A stretch of DNA of 64,000 nucleotides from Paenibacillus foliorum (GTDB lineage: Bacteria; Bacillota; Bacilli; Paenibacillales; NBRC-103111). The position numbers and the translations under genes were made by a program. The first letter of the stretch is position 1, and each line of letters begins with the position of its first letter. Location: contig NZ_WHOD01000070.1 of assembly GCF_013141765.1 (NCBI RefSeq), positions 372,001 to 436,000 of the forward strand. Direction: 5' to 3'. Of the stretch, positions 43,199 to 52,250 are shown piece by piece. The notes beneath the pieces are model-generated. The model did not search any database. It saw only the letters and a program-made list of their open reading frames with translations, and was not told the DNA's origin.

Positions 43199-44191
43199 TT
43201 AAAACTTCACAACCCTTTTCTCATCCGCAGCAATTACAGCCTTCAAGCATGCCTCAGTAACATAAAAGGATTCCTCAGCACTAACCAAGCAAGCTGTGCC
43301 ATCCGTGATCTGCCGTACAAAATCAGCAAAAATCTCCACCTTAGGCAGCAAAGGAAGCTCTTGCTCACCGTTCTCCTTGCCGTTAATGAGCAGCACCTTT
43401 TGGTCACGCACCTCAAGTACGCCTTCCGTGCCCGCAATTCGAATCCGGTCGTCTCCATGGGTCGATGCTTGAGCAGGCCTCAAATAATCAATACTAACTG
43501 AAGCTGACACTTCACCTGACATCGTAAAATGACACTGGGCTGAGGTTTCCAGCTCGCCGTTGCCTTGATTATACAACGTAGAATGCGATGCATAGACGGT
43601 TTCAAACCGCTCCCCACTGAACCATTGAACCCAATCTATGGCGTGACTGCCCACCCAAGGAATGGTCCCCCCATAGGTCTCTCTTCGTTTAAAATGCTCT
43701 GCCCTGCTGCCTAGGCGATATGATTTCTGCGCATGAAGCAGCCTAATCTGACCCACTGCTCCGGCTTTAACCGCATGCCAGGCCGTATAAAAAGCAGGAT
43801 TGTAGCGAATCCCGAACATGGCCGCAAGCTGCGTGCCTCCGGAGCGTTCGTAAGCCTCTCTCAGCATGGCCAAATCATCTAATGTTGTCGCAACCGGCTT
43901 TTCCACAAACACGTGAATTCCTCTGCGCAATGCTTCCGAAGCTATCTTCGCGTGATCATTAAAGTAGCAGGCCACAGCTACAATATCCGGCTTTGCCTGC
44001 TCCAGCAATTCGATATAATTAGCATACACAATTGGTGAATGCCCTTCCTGCACCGCCCTGGCTGTAAGCTTTTCAATGGATTCTCCATTAGAACCTGCAG
44101 AAACACCAACAAGACGAACCTCAGGCAATTCCCGAAGTCCGTCCATTACATAATTAATATGACCCGTCGATCCAATGATACCTAATTTCAA
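43199..44191 (-). CDS. Gfo/Idh/MocA oxidoreductase 1
   Basis: NAD(P)-dependent sugar oxidoreductase of 330 residues. The Rossmann motif is GIIGSTGHINYV (about residue 4), and FVEKPVATTLDD (about residue 96) is the family EKP motif with the catalytic Lys. The C-terminal alpha/beta sheet domain forms the substrate pocket. TTG start at 44191 after GGGGTG. It is the last gene of an AraC-Gfo-Gfo operon, 6 bp after the partner. The substrate is unknown. Confidence 0.87.
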   Translation of the reverse strand: MKLGIIGSTGHINYVMDGLRELPEVRLVGVSAGSNGESIEKLTARAVQEGHSPIVYANYIELLEQAKPDIVAVACYFNDHAKIASEALRRGIHVFVEKPVATTLDDLAMLREAYERSGGTQLAAMFGIRYNPAFYTAWHAVKAGAVGQIRLLHAQKSYRLGSRAEHFKRRETYGGTIPWVGSHAIDWVQWFSGERFETVYASHSTLYNQGNGELETSAQCHFTMSGEVSASVSIDYLRPAQASTHGDDRIRIAGTEGVLEVRDQKVLLINGKENGEQELPLLPKVEIFADFVRQITDGTACLVSAEESFYVTEACLKAVIAADEKRVVKF

Positions 44192-44197
44192 GGCTGT

Positions 44198-45409
44198 TCA
44201 CCCCTTAAACATACGATAGTTAGTCAAGTCAGCTGTTTGTGCGGGAACCGCCCAAGGAACCCCTGCTTCGGATGGGAGTACTCCCTGCTCAAAGCACTGC
44301 TTCAGCACATCCTCCACACCTTCAACCCATACCGCATTCGTCTCTTCATCCAGACCTACCAGTGTCTTAGGAAATCCCGGGATTTCCGGTATCGCATCCA
44401 TCATCGCATTCACGCAGAGAAGCTGTGGATATGCTGCTTCAAGACCGCATGGAATCTCATCGCTGCCCGATGCCAATGCACCTATGCATACGCGAAGCTT
44501 ATCTTCGCAGGCCGTCGTACCTGTACTCGCGTACACTTTTTCCGTACCGTCATGAAAAAGAGCCGTAATCTGATTATCGTTCTGACCATCAGCGAAGGAT
44601 ACCGTAGCTTTTTCAAATTCGAAGCTAAAGATCGGCCCTTCATTGTTCAAAATCGTATGCGAGGTGTAAAACAGAATTTCCACGTCATCTACCGTCTTAA
44701 CCCTTAAGGCACACGTATCGAAGGTTTCGATGTCATTCGCCCGGTAAAGCTCTGCTGCCACATTCTGGAGCTTCGCACTCGCATCGGTTCGGGAACCGGT
44801 TAAATAAAACATATTGTGCAAGAAGTGAGCGGTTGCATTATGAGCGACACTATCCAAAATCCAATCGCCTGATGCGCTTTTTCTCTTGCCCTTCCAACCG
44901 CTTTGAAAATAAGCAAGAGGGCGTCTCCACAATACGATCGTTTTCAACCGCTTTGGTTTGCCGAAGGTTCCGGATAAAATATCCCTCTTCAACTCTTGAA
45001 TTTGGTCGTTGAAGGATAGATTATAGCCAATAGCAACAAACTTCCCGCTCTTATCCCTTGCCTCTATCATTTTCTGTGCGTCCTGTACGGTAGCAGCTAT
45101 TGGCTTCTCGCATAATACATGGCTCCCATTCAATAAAGCGGTGCACACATGCTGGCAGTGAAATTGAATGGGTGTGGAGATAATAGCCAGATCCGCCTCA
45201 GACACAGCGTAGAAGCTCTCCAGATCCGAGTGAAAAGTGATCCCTCTGTCCTTTAATTCTTGAACATACCGGCTGCGGTCCGGGTTAACCTCTACAACAC
45301 CTGCGATAGTAAATTGACTGTCATCTGTTACTTTAAGAAGTTCTTCCACATATCTATTGCCGTATCCACCAATTCCTACCAATAATATGGAAACTTTTTT
45401 ACCGTTCAT
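44198..45409 (-). CDS. Gfo/Idh/MocA oxidoreductase 2
   Basis: 403-residue family member. LLVGIGGYGNRYVEEL is the Rossmann motif, and VLCEKPIAATVQDA carries the EKP motif (about residue 105). It has a longer C-terminal part than its neighbour. The ATG at 45409 lies downstream of GAGGTGATAGGG; the earlier in-frame start overlaps that site. It follows the AraC-type regulator by 31 bp. The pair may oxidise and reduce the same sugar at different steps. Confidence 0.86.
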   Translation of the reverse strand: MNGKKVSILLVGIGGYGNRYVEELLKVTDDSQFTIAGVVEVNPDRSRYVQELKDRGITFHSDLESFYAVSEADLAIISTPIQFHCQHVCTALLNGSHVLCEKPIAATVQDAQKMIEARDKSGKFVAIGYNLSFNDQIQELKRDILSGTFGKPKRLKTIVLWRRPLAYFQSGWKGKRKSASGDWILDSVAHNATAHFLHNMFYLTGSRTDASAKLQNVAAELYRANDIETFDTCALRVKTVDDVEILFYTSHTILNNEGPIFSFEFEKATVSFADGQNDNQITALFHDGTEKVYASTGTTACEDKLRVCIGALASGSDEIPCGLEAAYPQLLCVNAMMDAIPEIPGFPKTLVGLDEETNAVWVEGVEDVLKQCFEQGVLPSEAGVPWAVPAQTADLTNYRMFKG

Positions 45410-45440
45410 TATCCCTATCACCTCTATCACGATTCATCGA

Positions 45441-46253
45441 TCAGCTTTTATTCTGCTGTCTGAACATGTTCGGGGACATTTTCACAATATTTTTAAATGC
45501 CCGGTAAAATGTAGGCAGCGTCTCATACCCAACCTCAAAGCAAATGGAAACAATGTCTTTATCCGTCTCGATAAGCAATTTTTTAGCCAGACTAATACGT
45601 ATCTCTGTCAAATATTGAATCGGAGTCATCCGGTAATGATCTTTGAAAATATTATTCACATGCCTGGCCCCAATTCCTAACCTGGCAGCTATATCACCCG
45701 CTGTAAGCGGTTCAAAATAATGCCTATCCATATAACTGCGGATCCGCTCTGCACGAAGACTATTGGAATCCGTCACCAGCGACGTTTGGCTCGAACGTGC
45801 AAGCACCAATAATATTTCCAAAATATAAATTTGCAGCGCCCATTGATTCAGATCGTCCTGATGTGTCTGCTCGAATAGCATTTTACGCAGCAATTGTCTT
45901 AAATCCGCCGCAGCAAAAGGGTTCAATTGCAAAAATGCAGATGATTTAAAGCAGGAATAAAGCAGACCTGAGCGTGCATTTGAATCTAGTACTGTTTCCT
46001 CAAAAGCAAGAACTAGCAAGGTCAGCTTCGATTCGGAAAATACGGAATGATTCGAATGCGGAACAATCAAAGCCACGCTGTCCTGCTTAAACTCATACTG
46101 CTTGTCATCCAGCGTAATGGTTCCTTCGCCTTCCAAAGCATATAAAATCTGATGAATCGCATGATGATGCTCGTCAACGACATCCCCATCCAGATGCTTG
46201 CTTTCATATAAATGAATCCCGCGCAATGGCAGTTCAATCCTTTTCAACTTCAT
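45441..46253 (-). CDS. AraC-family regulator with cupin sensor
   Basis: 270 residues. The N-terminal cupin (about 15-90, VVDEHHHAIHQILYALEG) would bind a sugar. Two helix-turn-helices follow at about 165-265, ending in GYETLPTFYRAFKNIVKMSP, the family signature. It is encoded upstream of and in line with the two oxidoreductases, so it probably activates them. Confidence 0.9.
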   Translation of the reverse strand: MKLKRIELPLRGIHLYESKHLDGDVVDEHHHAIHQILYALEGEGTITLDDKQYEFKQDSVALIVPHSNHSVFSESKLTLLVLAFEETVLDSNARSGLLYSCFKSSAFLQLNPFAAADLRQLLRKMLFEQTHQDDLNQWALQIYILEILLVLARSSQTSLVTDSNSLRAERIRSYMDRHYFEPLTAGDIAARLGIGARHVNNIFKDHYRMTPIQYLTEIRISLAKKLLIETDKDIVSICFEVGYETLPTFYRAFKNIVKMSPNMFRQQNKS

Positions 46254-46341
46254 AAGAGGCCCCCAAAATGCCCGAAAATAGCAATGATACCTTCATCTTA
46301 ACGTTTTGGGAACCTGCTCACAAGTAATATTCTAAAGATAA

Positions 46342-46362
46342 ACCTGAGGCTGCGCCTCAGGT
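46342..46362. other. 9-bp perfect hairpin
   Basis: ACCTGAGGC and GCCTCAGGT around TGC; no T-run on either side. It may be a repeat or an attenuated terminator. Confidence 0.4.
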
Positions 46363-46505
46363 CATTGCCTAAACCCACACAATGGTGCGTTGGGAGGGCG
46401 CATATGTGGTTACGGCTGCAGTTGAAAGTCGTAATCCTTTTTTGAATAGTTCTTCAAAGGAGGTCATACCCGAGTAGCACCGGAGGTGACTCCACTCCTT
46501 ATGCC

Positions 46506-46603
46506 TCATACTTCATGCTTCATGCTTCGCACTTCACACACCATGCTTCATGCTTTACAGATCACACTTCACACTTCACACTTCACACTTCACACTTCAC
46601 ACT
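46506..46603. repeat. Heptanucleotide tandem repeat
   Basis: Six exact copies of TCACACT occupy 46562-46603. They are preceded by degenerate CTTCATG-like heptads from about 46506. Non-coding. The repeat number could vary between strains by slippage. Confidence 0.7.
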
Positions 46604-46783
46604 CATTCTACTCTGACCTTGCTGCTACTTCTCTTCCCTAACCGATCTGTGATCCGATATTCAAAGCTATGCTTTCCCTTGAGAACTTCCGTGCGGCAAA
46701 TGAGTCCTCGGTGACGGGGAACCTATTAGACGAACCCGTTTATCGATCGATCTGCCATTTAAGGGATCACTCCAATTTGCTCG

Positions 46784-46961
46784 CGGAACGTCGATTCGTT
46801 ATTTGTTTATTACCCTCGGAGAATCATAAGTTCGCGGAACTACGATGCGTTATTTCGTCTCCATCAGGCTGAAATCCCTTATTTCAAGGAAATAAGGGAT
46901 CCTCGTTCCGTTCCACTGAGATGTTCACGTGTGCACTTCAAAATAACGAATCTCAGTTCCT
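46784..46961. repeat. Intergenic GGAAC...CGTTATTT repeats with palindrome
   Basis: The motif GGAAC, about 6 nt, then CGTTATTT occurs directly at 46786 and 46835 and inverted at 46942-46961. Between them lies a perfect palindrome, ATCCCTTATTTC (46874-46885) and GAAATAAGGGAT (46889-46900). Resembles a degenerate intergenic repeat family. The rest of 46254-47177 shows no supported gene. Confidence 0.5.
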
Positions 46962-47177
46962 CTACCTGCCCGTCAATTAGGTGGCTCAAGAGCCACCAGC
47001 CAATTTTAGAGGTGAGTAGGTCGTCAAGGATGAAGAAAGGAAGTCAAATATTAAACTTCTACTCAGAGTCAGCTCAATCAAAGTACACGCTCGATTCTTC
47101 ATCAAAGCAAAATAAGTCACAGTCGTAAGAAGTACGAGGTAAGGAGCGTGAGTGAATGTACTTCTCACTGATCAGCC

Positions 47178-47999
47178 TTAGCAATGCTCCAAGTAACGTT
47201 CTTTCATAAGTGCAAGAACCTCATCGCCCGGAGTATCCCAGACAGCACGGTTGAAAATTTCCACTTCGATTGGACCCTTGTAGCCTGCTGCTTCAACAGC
47301 TTGACGCATGCGGCGCAGCTCGATCACACCATCGCCCATCATTCCTCTGCCTAAGAGCAGATCTGGTACCGGTACAATCCAGTCGGAGACGTGGAAACCT
47401 CTGATCCGGTCGCCTGCACGAGCAATTTCACTGTATAGATTGGGATCCCACCATACATGGAATACATCTACAACAACGCCAACATCCTCCGCGTTAAATT
47501 TTTCGGCCAGCGTGTTGGCCTGCCCTAACGTCACGATAACCGAACGCTCAGCGGCATACATTGGATGCAGCGGCTCAATACCAAGCTTAACCCCATGTGC
47601 TCTTGCATGTGGAATTAGCTGCTCGATGCCTTCCTCTACCTGTTGACGAGCTGTTGCAATGTCCTTATCAGCTGATGGACCGCAGACGAGAACCAGCACT
47701 TCTGCACCTAGCTCAGCGGCTTCCTCAACCGCACGACGGTTATCATCCAACCGCTCTTGGCGTCCAGCCGCTGTTGCAGCAGGGAAATACCCGCCACGGC
47801 AAAGGCTGGACACTTTAAGTCCAGCATCACGGATGTAGCGGCGGCTTTCAGCCAGACCCGCTTCGGCAACCTTGTTGCGCCAAGGAGCGATCCAAGGAAT
47901 ACCCGCACGAACGCTGCCCTCTACTGCCTCGCGTAAGCTCCAGCGATCTGTTGTGATCTGATTTAAGCTGAGACGATCGAAATTTTGAAGTTTTTCCAT
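47178..47999 (-). CDS. Sugar phosphate isomerase/epimerase, TIM barrel
   Basis: 273 residues in the AP-endonuclease-2 family. Metal-ligand candidates: LGIEPLHPMYAAERS (Glu, about residue 139), VVVDVFHVWWDPNLY (Asp, His) and IRGFHVSDWIVPVPD. AGGAG precedes the ATG. Same strand as the downstream-numbered DUF993 and Gfo genes; the three form a probable sugar pathway. A 262-bp gap with palindromes separates it from DUF993. Confidence 0.85.
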   Translation of the reverse strand: MEKLQNFDRLSLNQITTDRWSLREAVEGSVRAGIPWIAPWRNKVAEAGLAESRRYIRDAGLKVSSLCRGGYFPAATAAGRQERLDDNRRAVEEAAELGAEVLVLVCGPSADKDIATARQQVEEGIEQLIPHARAHGVKLGIEPLHPMYAAERSVIVTLGQANTLAEKFNAEDVGVVVDVFHVWWDPNLYSEIARAGDRIRGFHVSDWIVPVPDLLLGRGMMGDGVIELRRMRQAVEAAGYKGPIEVEIFNRAVWDTPGDEVLALMKERYLEHC

Positions 48000-48023
48000 G
48001 TGCGCTCCTTTACCCTCCCAAAC

Positions 48024-48076
48024 CCTCCCTATAGGGAGGACCCTAAGGGCTCTGCCCTCTGGACACCCTCTAAGGG
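48024..48076. repeat. GC-rich palindromic repeat
   Basis: CCTCCCTATAGGGAGG (48024-48039) is a perfect 16-bp palindrome, followed by CCCTAAGGG and an AGGG/CCCT-rich tract. It lies between the DUF993 and TIM-barrel genes. The remaining 48077-48261 shows no gene. Confidence 0.5.
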
Positions 48077-48261
48077 CTTGGTGAGGAAGTTTATTTAGAT
48101 GCTCCCTACTTACGTAAGCGAATGATCGCTTTCGTCCTTGTGGGACACGCTTTACTTTGGGTGGTGTTAATAAAAAATAATAATTGATTTTGTTACGCTG
48201 TTTGTTTTGCGACTACATCCTTAAGAAAATCCGTTACTAAGCTTCAAGTAAGTGAATCTTA

Positions 48262-49422
48262 CTAGATCCCAGACAATGCAAGAACTTTGCGCATACGCTC
48301 TACAGCGAGATCAGGGTTGGTAAACAAGCCGGCTTCATCAGCCATTACAAACAAGTCGGAAAAGTGGACGACAGAACGGGCGCCCTCAGCTCCAGCGATC
48401 ATACGGAAGTGGGACTGGTGGCCGTTCAAGTATGCCATGAACACGATACCTGTCTTATAGGCAAACGTCGGTCTTTGGAAAATATGCCTGGATAGCGGCA
48501 GTGTTTTGTCCAATATGCTGTGGAAGCGGTCCGTATCCCCAGCGTCTAATGCGTGCAGCCCAGCGGCAGCAGCAGGAGCGATAGCGTCAAAAATACCCAA
48601 TAGCGCATGGCTGAAGCCCTGCTCATCTCCACGGATCAATTCCGGATAGTTGAAATCGTCTCCCGTGTACATTTTCACACCTTCTGGTAGCAGGCGGCGC
48701 ATTTTGATCTCTTTGCTCGCATCAAGCAGCGATATTTTGATACCGTCCACTTTATCGGCATTCGCACGAATTACGCGCAAGCAAACCTCCATAGCGGCAT
48801 CCGGGTCTTGATGCCCCCAATAGCCCGCTAATTGAGGATCAAACATGTCACCCAACCAATGCAGAATGACAGGCTGGGAAACCTGACTTAATACTTTGCC
48901 GTAAACCCGCTCATAATCCTCCGGGCTTTTGGCGCAAGCTGCCAGAGCGCGACTCGCCATCAGAATGATACGTCCGCCTTCGCCTTCGATGAAGGAGCAT
49001 TGCTCCTCATAAGCAGCCTCAACGTCTTCCAACGTTACGTTTGCACCGGGAGCCAGATGATCGGTACCCGCTCCGGAAGCCATATTACCTCCAACAGAAC
49101 GAGCTTCCACGATGGAATGCTTGATCAATTCCTTGGAAGCATTCCAATCCAAGCCCATGCCGCGCTGAGCCGTATCCATCGCTTCCGCAACGGATAGGCC
49201 AAGCGACCACAGGTAATGACGGTACTCCATTGTCGCTTTAAAATCGATTTTGGATTGCGCCAAAGGGTCAGTATTTGCAAAAGGATCACAAACTACATGC
49301 GCCGCGGAAAAAGCAATGCGGCTTTTCAACGGGCCTTTCGGTATTTCAAACGCTTCGGAGCGGCTGAGCTCATAAGTATAGAGCTCCCCTCCGGCACGTG
49401 GCAATTGTATCGTTTGAGCCAA
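48262..49422 (-). CDS. DUF993 / dihydrodipicolinate-synthase-like aldolase
   Basis: 386 residues, TIM-barrel of the DapA superfamily (DUF993). VDGIKISLLD places a likely Schiff-base lysine (about residue 225), and GDDFNYPELI and FDAIAPAAAAGL line the pocket. In many soil bacteria this protein is encoded with Gfo/Idh/MocA oxidoreductases and a TIM-barrel isomerase, as here, so a role in cleaving a keto-sugar is inferred. TTG start at 49422, 9 nt after GAGGGGG. Confidence 0.8.
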   Translation of the reverse strand: MAQTIQLPRAGGELYTYELSRSEAFEIPKGPLKSRIAFSAAHVVCDPFANTDPLAQSKIDFKATMEYRHYLWSLGLSVAEAMDTAQRGMGLDWNASKELIKHSIVEARSVGGNMASGAGTDHLAPGANVTLEDVEAAYEEQCSFIEGEGGRIILMASRALAACAKSPEDYERVYGKVLSQVSQPVILHWLGDMFDPQLAGYWGHQDPDAAMEVCLRVIRANADKVDGIKISLLDASKEIKMRRLLPEGVKMYTGDDFNYPELIRGDEQGFSHALLGIFDAIAPAAAAGLHALDAGDTDRFHSILDKTLPLSRHIFQRPTFAYKTGIVFMAYLNGHQSHFRMIAGAEGARSVVHFSDLFVMADEAGLFTNPDLAVERMRKVLALSGI

Positions 49423-49437
49423 AATAATTACCCCCTC

Positions 49438-50589
49438 TTACAATTTCAAATCAGGAATGTCGATCCAACGGCGCTCTTTCCACGATTGAAGCCCAAGCTC
49501 AGACAGCTGTGTACCTTTTGCACCTTCGAGCAAATCCCAAGGGAATGGTGTGTCGATGACAATATGCTTCAAGAACAGCTCCCATTGAATTTTAAAGCCG
49601 TTATCGAAAAGCTGATTATCCGGAACGTTCTCCCATTGCGCTGTGAAATTGAAAGGATTGGCGATATCTGGATTCCAAACCGGCTTAGGCGTATTTACTT
49701 TATGTTGGGTTTTGCAATCACGAAGTCCTGCTACTGCGCTGCCGTTCGTACCGTCTACATGAATCGTTACCAAATCATCACGATCTACACGTGTGGTCCA
49801 GGAAGAGTTCACTTGCGCTACAATGCCTCCCTCAATTTCAAAGGTTGCATACGCAGCATCGTCTGCTGTACATTCGTATTTGTCGCCTTTCTCGTCAAAA
49901 CGCTCATGAATATGAGTTACCCCAAGGCAAGATACAGACTTTACTTCTCCGAACAAGTTGTCCAACACATAACGCCAGTGAGCAAACATATCCGTGATGA
50001 TACCGCCGCCATCTTCCTTACGATAGTTCCATGAAGGGCGTTGGCAAGGAATCATATCTCCTTCAAATACCCAGTAGCCGAATTCCATACGTACGGACAA
50101 AATGCGACCGAAGAAACCGGAATCTATCAATCTTTTCAGCTTAATAAGGCCTGGCAGGAACAATTTATCTTGGACGACACCATTTTTGATGCCTTTATCA
50201 CGTGCCAATTTTGCAAGCTCCAATGATTCAGCCAAGCTCTCAGCCGTCGGTTTCTCGCAATAAATATGTTTACCCGCTGCAATCGCTTTACGAACGCCTT
50301 GCGCACGAAGCACAGTAGTTTGGGAATCGAAATAAACTTGATTGTATGGATCTGCCAAGCATGTATCTACATCAGTGCTCCAGCGTTCTATTCCGTGAGC
50401 TTCAGCCAATGCCTTCAGCTTACCTTCTTGTCGGCCTACCAAAACCGGATCTGGAATGATAACATCACCATTAGGAAGTGCAACTCCACCTTGCTGGCGG
50501 ATCGCAACAATGGAGCGGATCAAATGCTGATTCGTTCCCATACGTCCTGTTACACCGTTCATAATAATACCCACTTTAATAGTTGCCAT
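49438..50589 (-). CDS. Gfo/Idh/MocA oxidoreductase 3
   Basis: 383 residues. The N-terminal VGIIMNGVTGRMG is the Rossmann region, with IYCEKPTAESLAE (about residue 98) as the catalytic EKP motif. EDGGGIITDMFAHWRYVLDN is the His-containing active-site helix region. The ATG at 50589 follows AAGGAG by 8 nt. It is the first gene of the Gfo-DUF993-TIM-barrel group and is 15 bp from DUF993, so co-transcribed with it. Confidence 0.88.
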   Translation of the reverse strand: MATIKVGIIMNGVTGRMGTNQHLIRSIVAIRQQGGVALPNGDVIIPDPVLVGRQEGKLKALAEAHGIERWSTDVDTCLADPYNQVYFDSQTTVLRAQGVRKAIAAGKHIYCEKPTAESLAESLELAKLARDKGIKNGVVQDKLFLPGLIKLKRLIDSGFFGRILSVRMEFGYWVFEGDMIPCQRPSWNYRKEDGGGIITDMFAHWRYVLDNLFGEVKSVSCLGVTHIHERFDEKGDKYECTADDAAYATFEIEGGIVAQVNSSWTTRVDRDDLVTIHVDGTNGSAVAGLRDCKTQHKVNTPKPVWNPDIANPFNFTAQWENVPDNQLFDNGFKIQWELFLKHIVIDTPFPWDLLEGAKGTQLSELGLQSWKERRWIDIPDLKL

Positions 50590-50751
50590 TGTTCTTGCTC
50601 CTTTCAAATTGAGAGACCTAATATGTTTTGCTTGCTCTCATTGTAATCCCTCAGGCATCAACCGTCTTATGAATATCAGAAATCAATTCTTAATTTTGGA
50701 ACCGTTTGCTGCAATTCGTTATGTCAATTGTATTGATTACTTTTTTCCCAA

Positions 50752-50780
50752 GAAAAAAGCAGTTGGGTATTCCCAACTGC
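50752..50780 (-). terminator. Terminator of the rtcB-slipin transcript
   Basis: On the minus strand GCAGTTGGG and CCCAACTGC flank AATA, followed by TTTTTTCTT. It lies 72 bp beyond the slipin stop. Confidence 0.85.
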
Positions 50781-50851
50781 CTAGCGGTCTTATTGTATTT
50801 TTTTCCATATCCATCATACAAGGTACTCTTCAGCTTCCACTCATTCACTCT

Positions 50852-51961
50852 TTACCCATGCTTTTCTCCCCCCAGCAAAGAGTTCAATTGTTCTAACAAA
50901 TTACCACCACCGGTAAGCGAAATCGTTCCGATTTTCTCACAGATTTTTTCCAGAAACTCAAGCTCCTTCAAACGATAAAGCGTCTGGTTCTCATCCATAA
51001 GCTTGGCTGTATTCAACAGGCTACGAGTTGACGCGGTTTCCTCCCGGCGGGTAATGATGTTGGCCTGTGCCTTTTTCTCTGCGAGGAGAACCGTATTAAG
51101 AATATCTTTGATATCGCCTGGTAGAATAATGTCCTTCACTCCTGCTGATATGAAATGTACACCGTAATCCTGACTCTTCTCATTCAATCGGGATAATACG
51201 AAAGACGCGATTTCTTGTTTCATTTTTAGTAGATCATCGAGCTTCAGAGTTCCAATATATTCTCTCAAAATAAGCTGTAATTGGATGTACATTTGATCCT
51301 CAAAGGACTTGATCTCCAATGCACGAAGCGGATTCATAATTTTATACTGATAGACAAAATTTAATCGTAAAGTCACTTTGTCTTCGGTCATCATCTCTTG
51401 TCCGGTCAAGTCCATCTGTTGCTGCCGCAGGTCCACTGTTTTGACAGATACCGTAACAGGTCCTTTCCAGAAGTAATACTTGCCGGGCTTAAGCTCTTGT
51501 TGCATTACATTGTTATAAAACAAAACACCGGATTCATAATTCGCTACCTCGAGCACCTGATAATAACCTGTTAGCTTGGGCAGAACAGCAGTATCAACCT
51601 CCGCAGGCAATTCGGGATTACGAGTATCTACTCGAATGTAAGCATGCTTCTTCAAAACATTCCAGAACGCATATCTTCCAGCCGACAGAAGTGCGGCGAA
51701 TTTCCCATCCTCGTAATGCAATACATATTCATGGTCCAGCACCTGTATTACATCAAGCTCTTGTACAAGTTTTTCATCGTGCAAAAATAATTGTAAGTCT
51801 TTACCCTGAACCACAAAGGGCTTCGTTATATTGAGAACAGCTACCGTATCCTCGGAAAAAGGTGAGAATCGGTATGTGCCAGGTTGTAATAATTTTTCAT
51901 AGCTGCCTTTTCTGAAAAGCAAACCTCGTTCATCTGTTTGTATGATCAATTTTTTAAACAT
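50852..51961 (-). CDS. Slipin/SPFH (band-7) family protein
   Basis: 369 residues. The C-terminal half (about 166-330) is an SPFH/band-7 domain: VTVSVKTVDLRQQQMDLTGQ, VTLRLNFVYQY, and AEKKAQANIITRREETASTR before the C-terminal coiled coil. The first 165 residues hold three related modules with a core like LQPGTYRF (27-32), LSAGRYAFW (92-100) and LKPGKYYFW (157-165). Unlike ordinary stomatins I see no N-terminal membrane hairpin. It ends the transcript that starts at rtcB; slipins are known neighbours of rtcB in some bacterial RNA-repair operons. A strong AAGGGGG ribosome site precedes the ATG. Confidence 0.85.
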   Translation of the reverse strand: MFKKLIIQTDERGLLFRKGSYEKLLQPGTYRFSPFSEDTVAVLNITKPFVVQGKDLQLFLHDEKLVQELDVIQVLDHEYVLHYEDGKFAALLSAGRYAFWNVLKKHAYIRVDTRNPELPAEVDTAVLPKLTGYYQVLEVANYESGVLFYNNVMQQELKPGKYYFWKGPVTVSVKTVDLRQQQMDLTGQEMMTEDKVTLRLNFVYQYKIMNPLRALEIKSFEDQMYIQLQLILREYIGTLKLDDLLKMKQEIASFVLSRLNEKSQDYGVHFISAGVKDIILPGDIKDILNTVLLAEKKAQANIITRREETASTRSLLNTAKLMDENQTLYRLKELEFLEKICEKIGTISLTGGGNLLEQLNSLLGGEKHG

Positions 51962-52073
51962 TATAAATCCCCCTTAAGCAGACTAATAAGCTGCTCTTGA
52001 TTTGTGACCTAAAGAAAGGAATCCTCCTGCAGCCCTAGCGGAATCTCATTTGAGAAACTGAGGAAGCCTAGCA

Positions 52074-52245
52074 TCATCCTGCCGGAAAATCCATGAACTG
52101 AATTGGGTTAACCTGCAGCCAATCACAATTCACCTCTTTTTTAGCGTATGAGCTCGCATACTCGTTTCGGTATCCACGGATTGCAAAGCTCAGCAACAGC
52201 GTGCATATAAAGCCACTGAGGATTCCAATTAAAGGCCATCATCAT
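52074..52245 (-). CDS. Small membrane-protein frame, apparently frameshifted
   Basis: Three ATG codons (52245-52237) follow GAGTGA by 8 nt. In that frame the peptide is MMMAFNW and runs 34 codons to a stop at 52141. In the +1 frame, from about 52229, an excellent membrane helix appears (IGILSGFICTLLLSFAIRG), then YRNEYASSYAKKEVNCDW and a stop at 52074. Skipping one base near 52230 would give MMMAFIGILSGF..., about 56 residues. It may be a broken gene, a frameshifted gene or a sequencing error. Its likely ribosome site lies in the 3' arm of the anticodon-like hairpin. Confidence 0.4.
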
Positions 52246-52250
52246 TTGTA

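Noticed and set aside
46506..46603. CRISPR array
   Set aside because: Units are 7 nt without spacers; it is a microsatellite. The 39-nt block at 27802 likewise has no spacers and no cas genes nearby.
46931..47128. Small plus-strand gene in the repeat-rich gap
   Set aside because: Low-complexity Ser-rich frame with no ribosome site and no family features.
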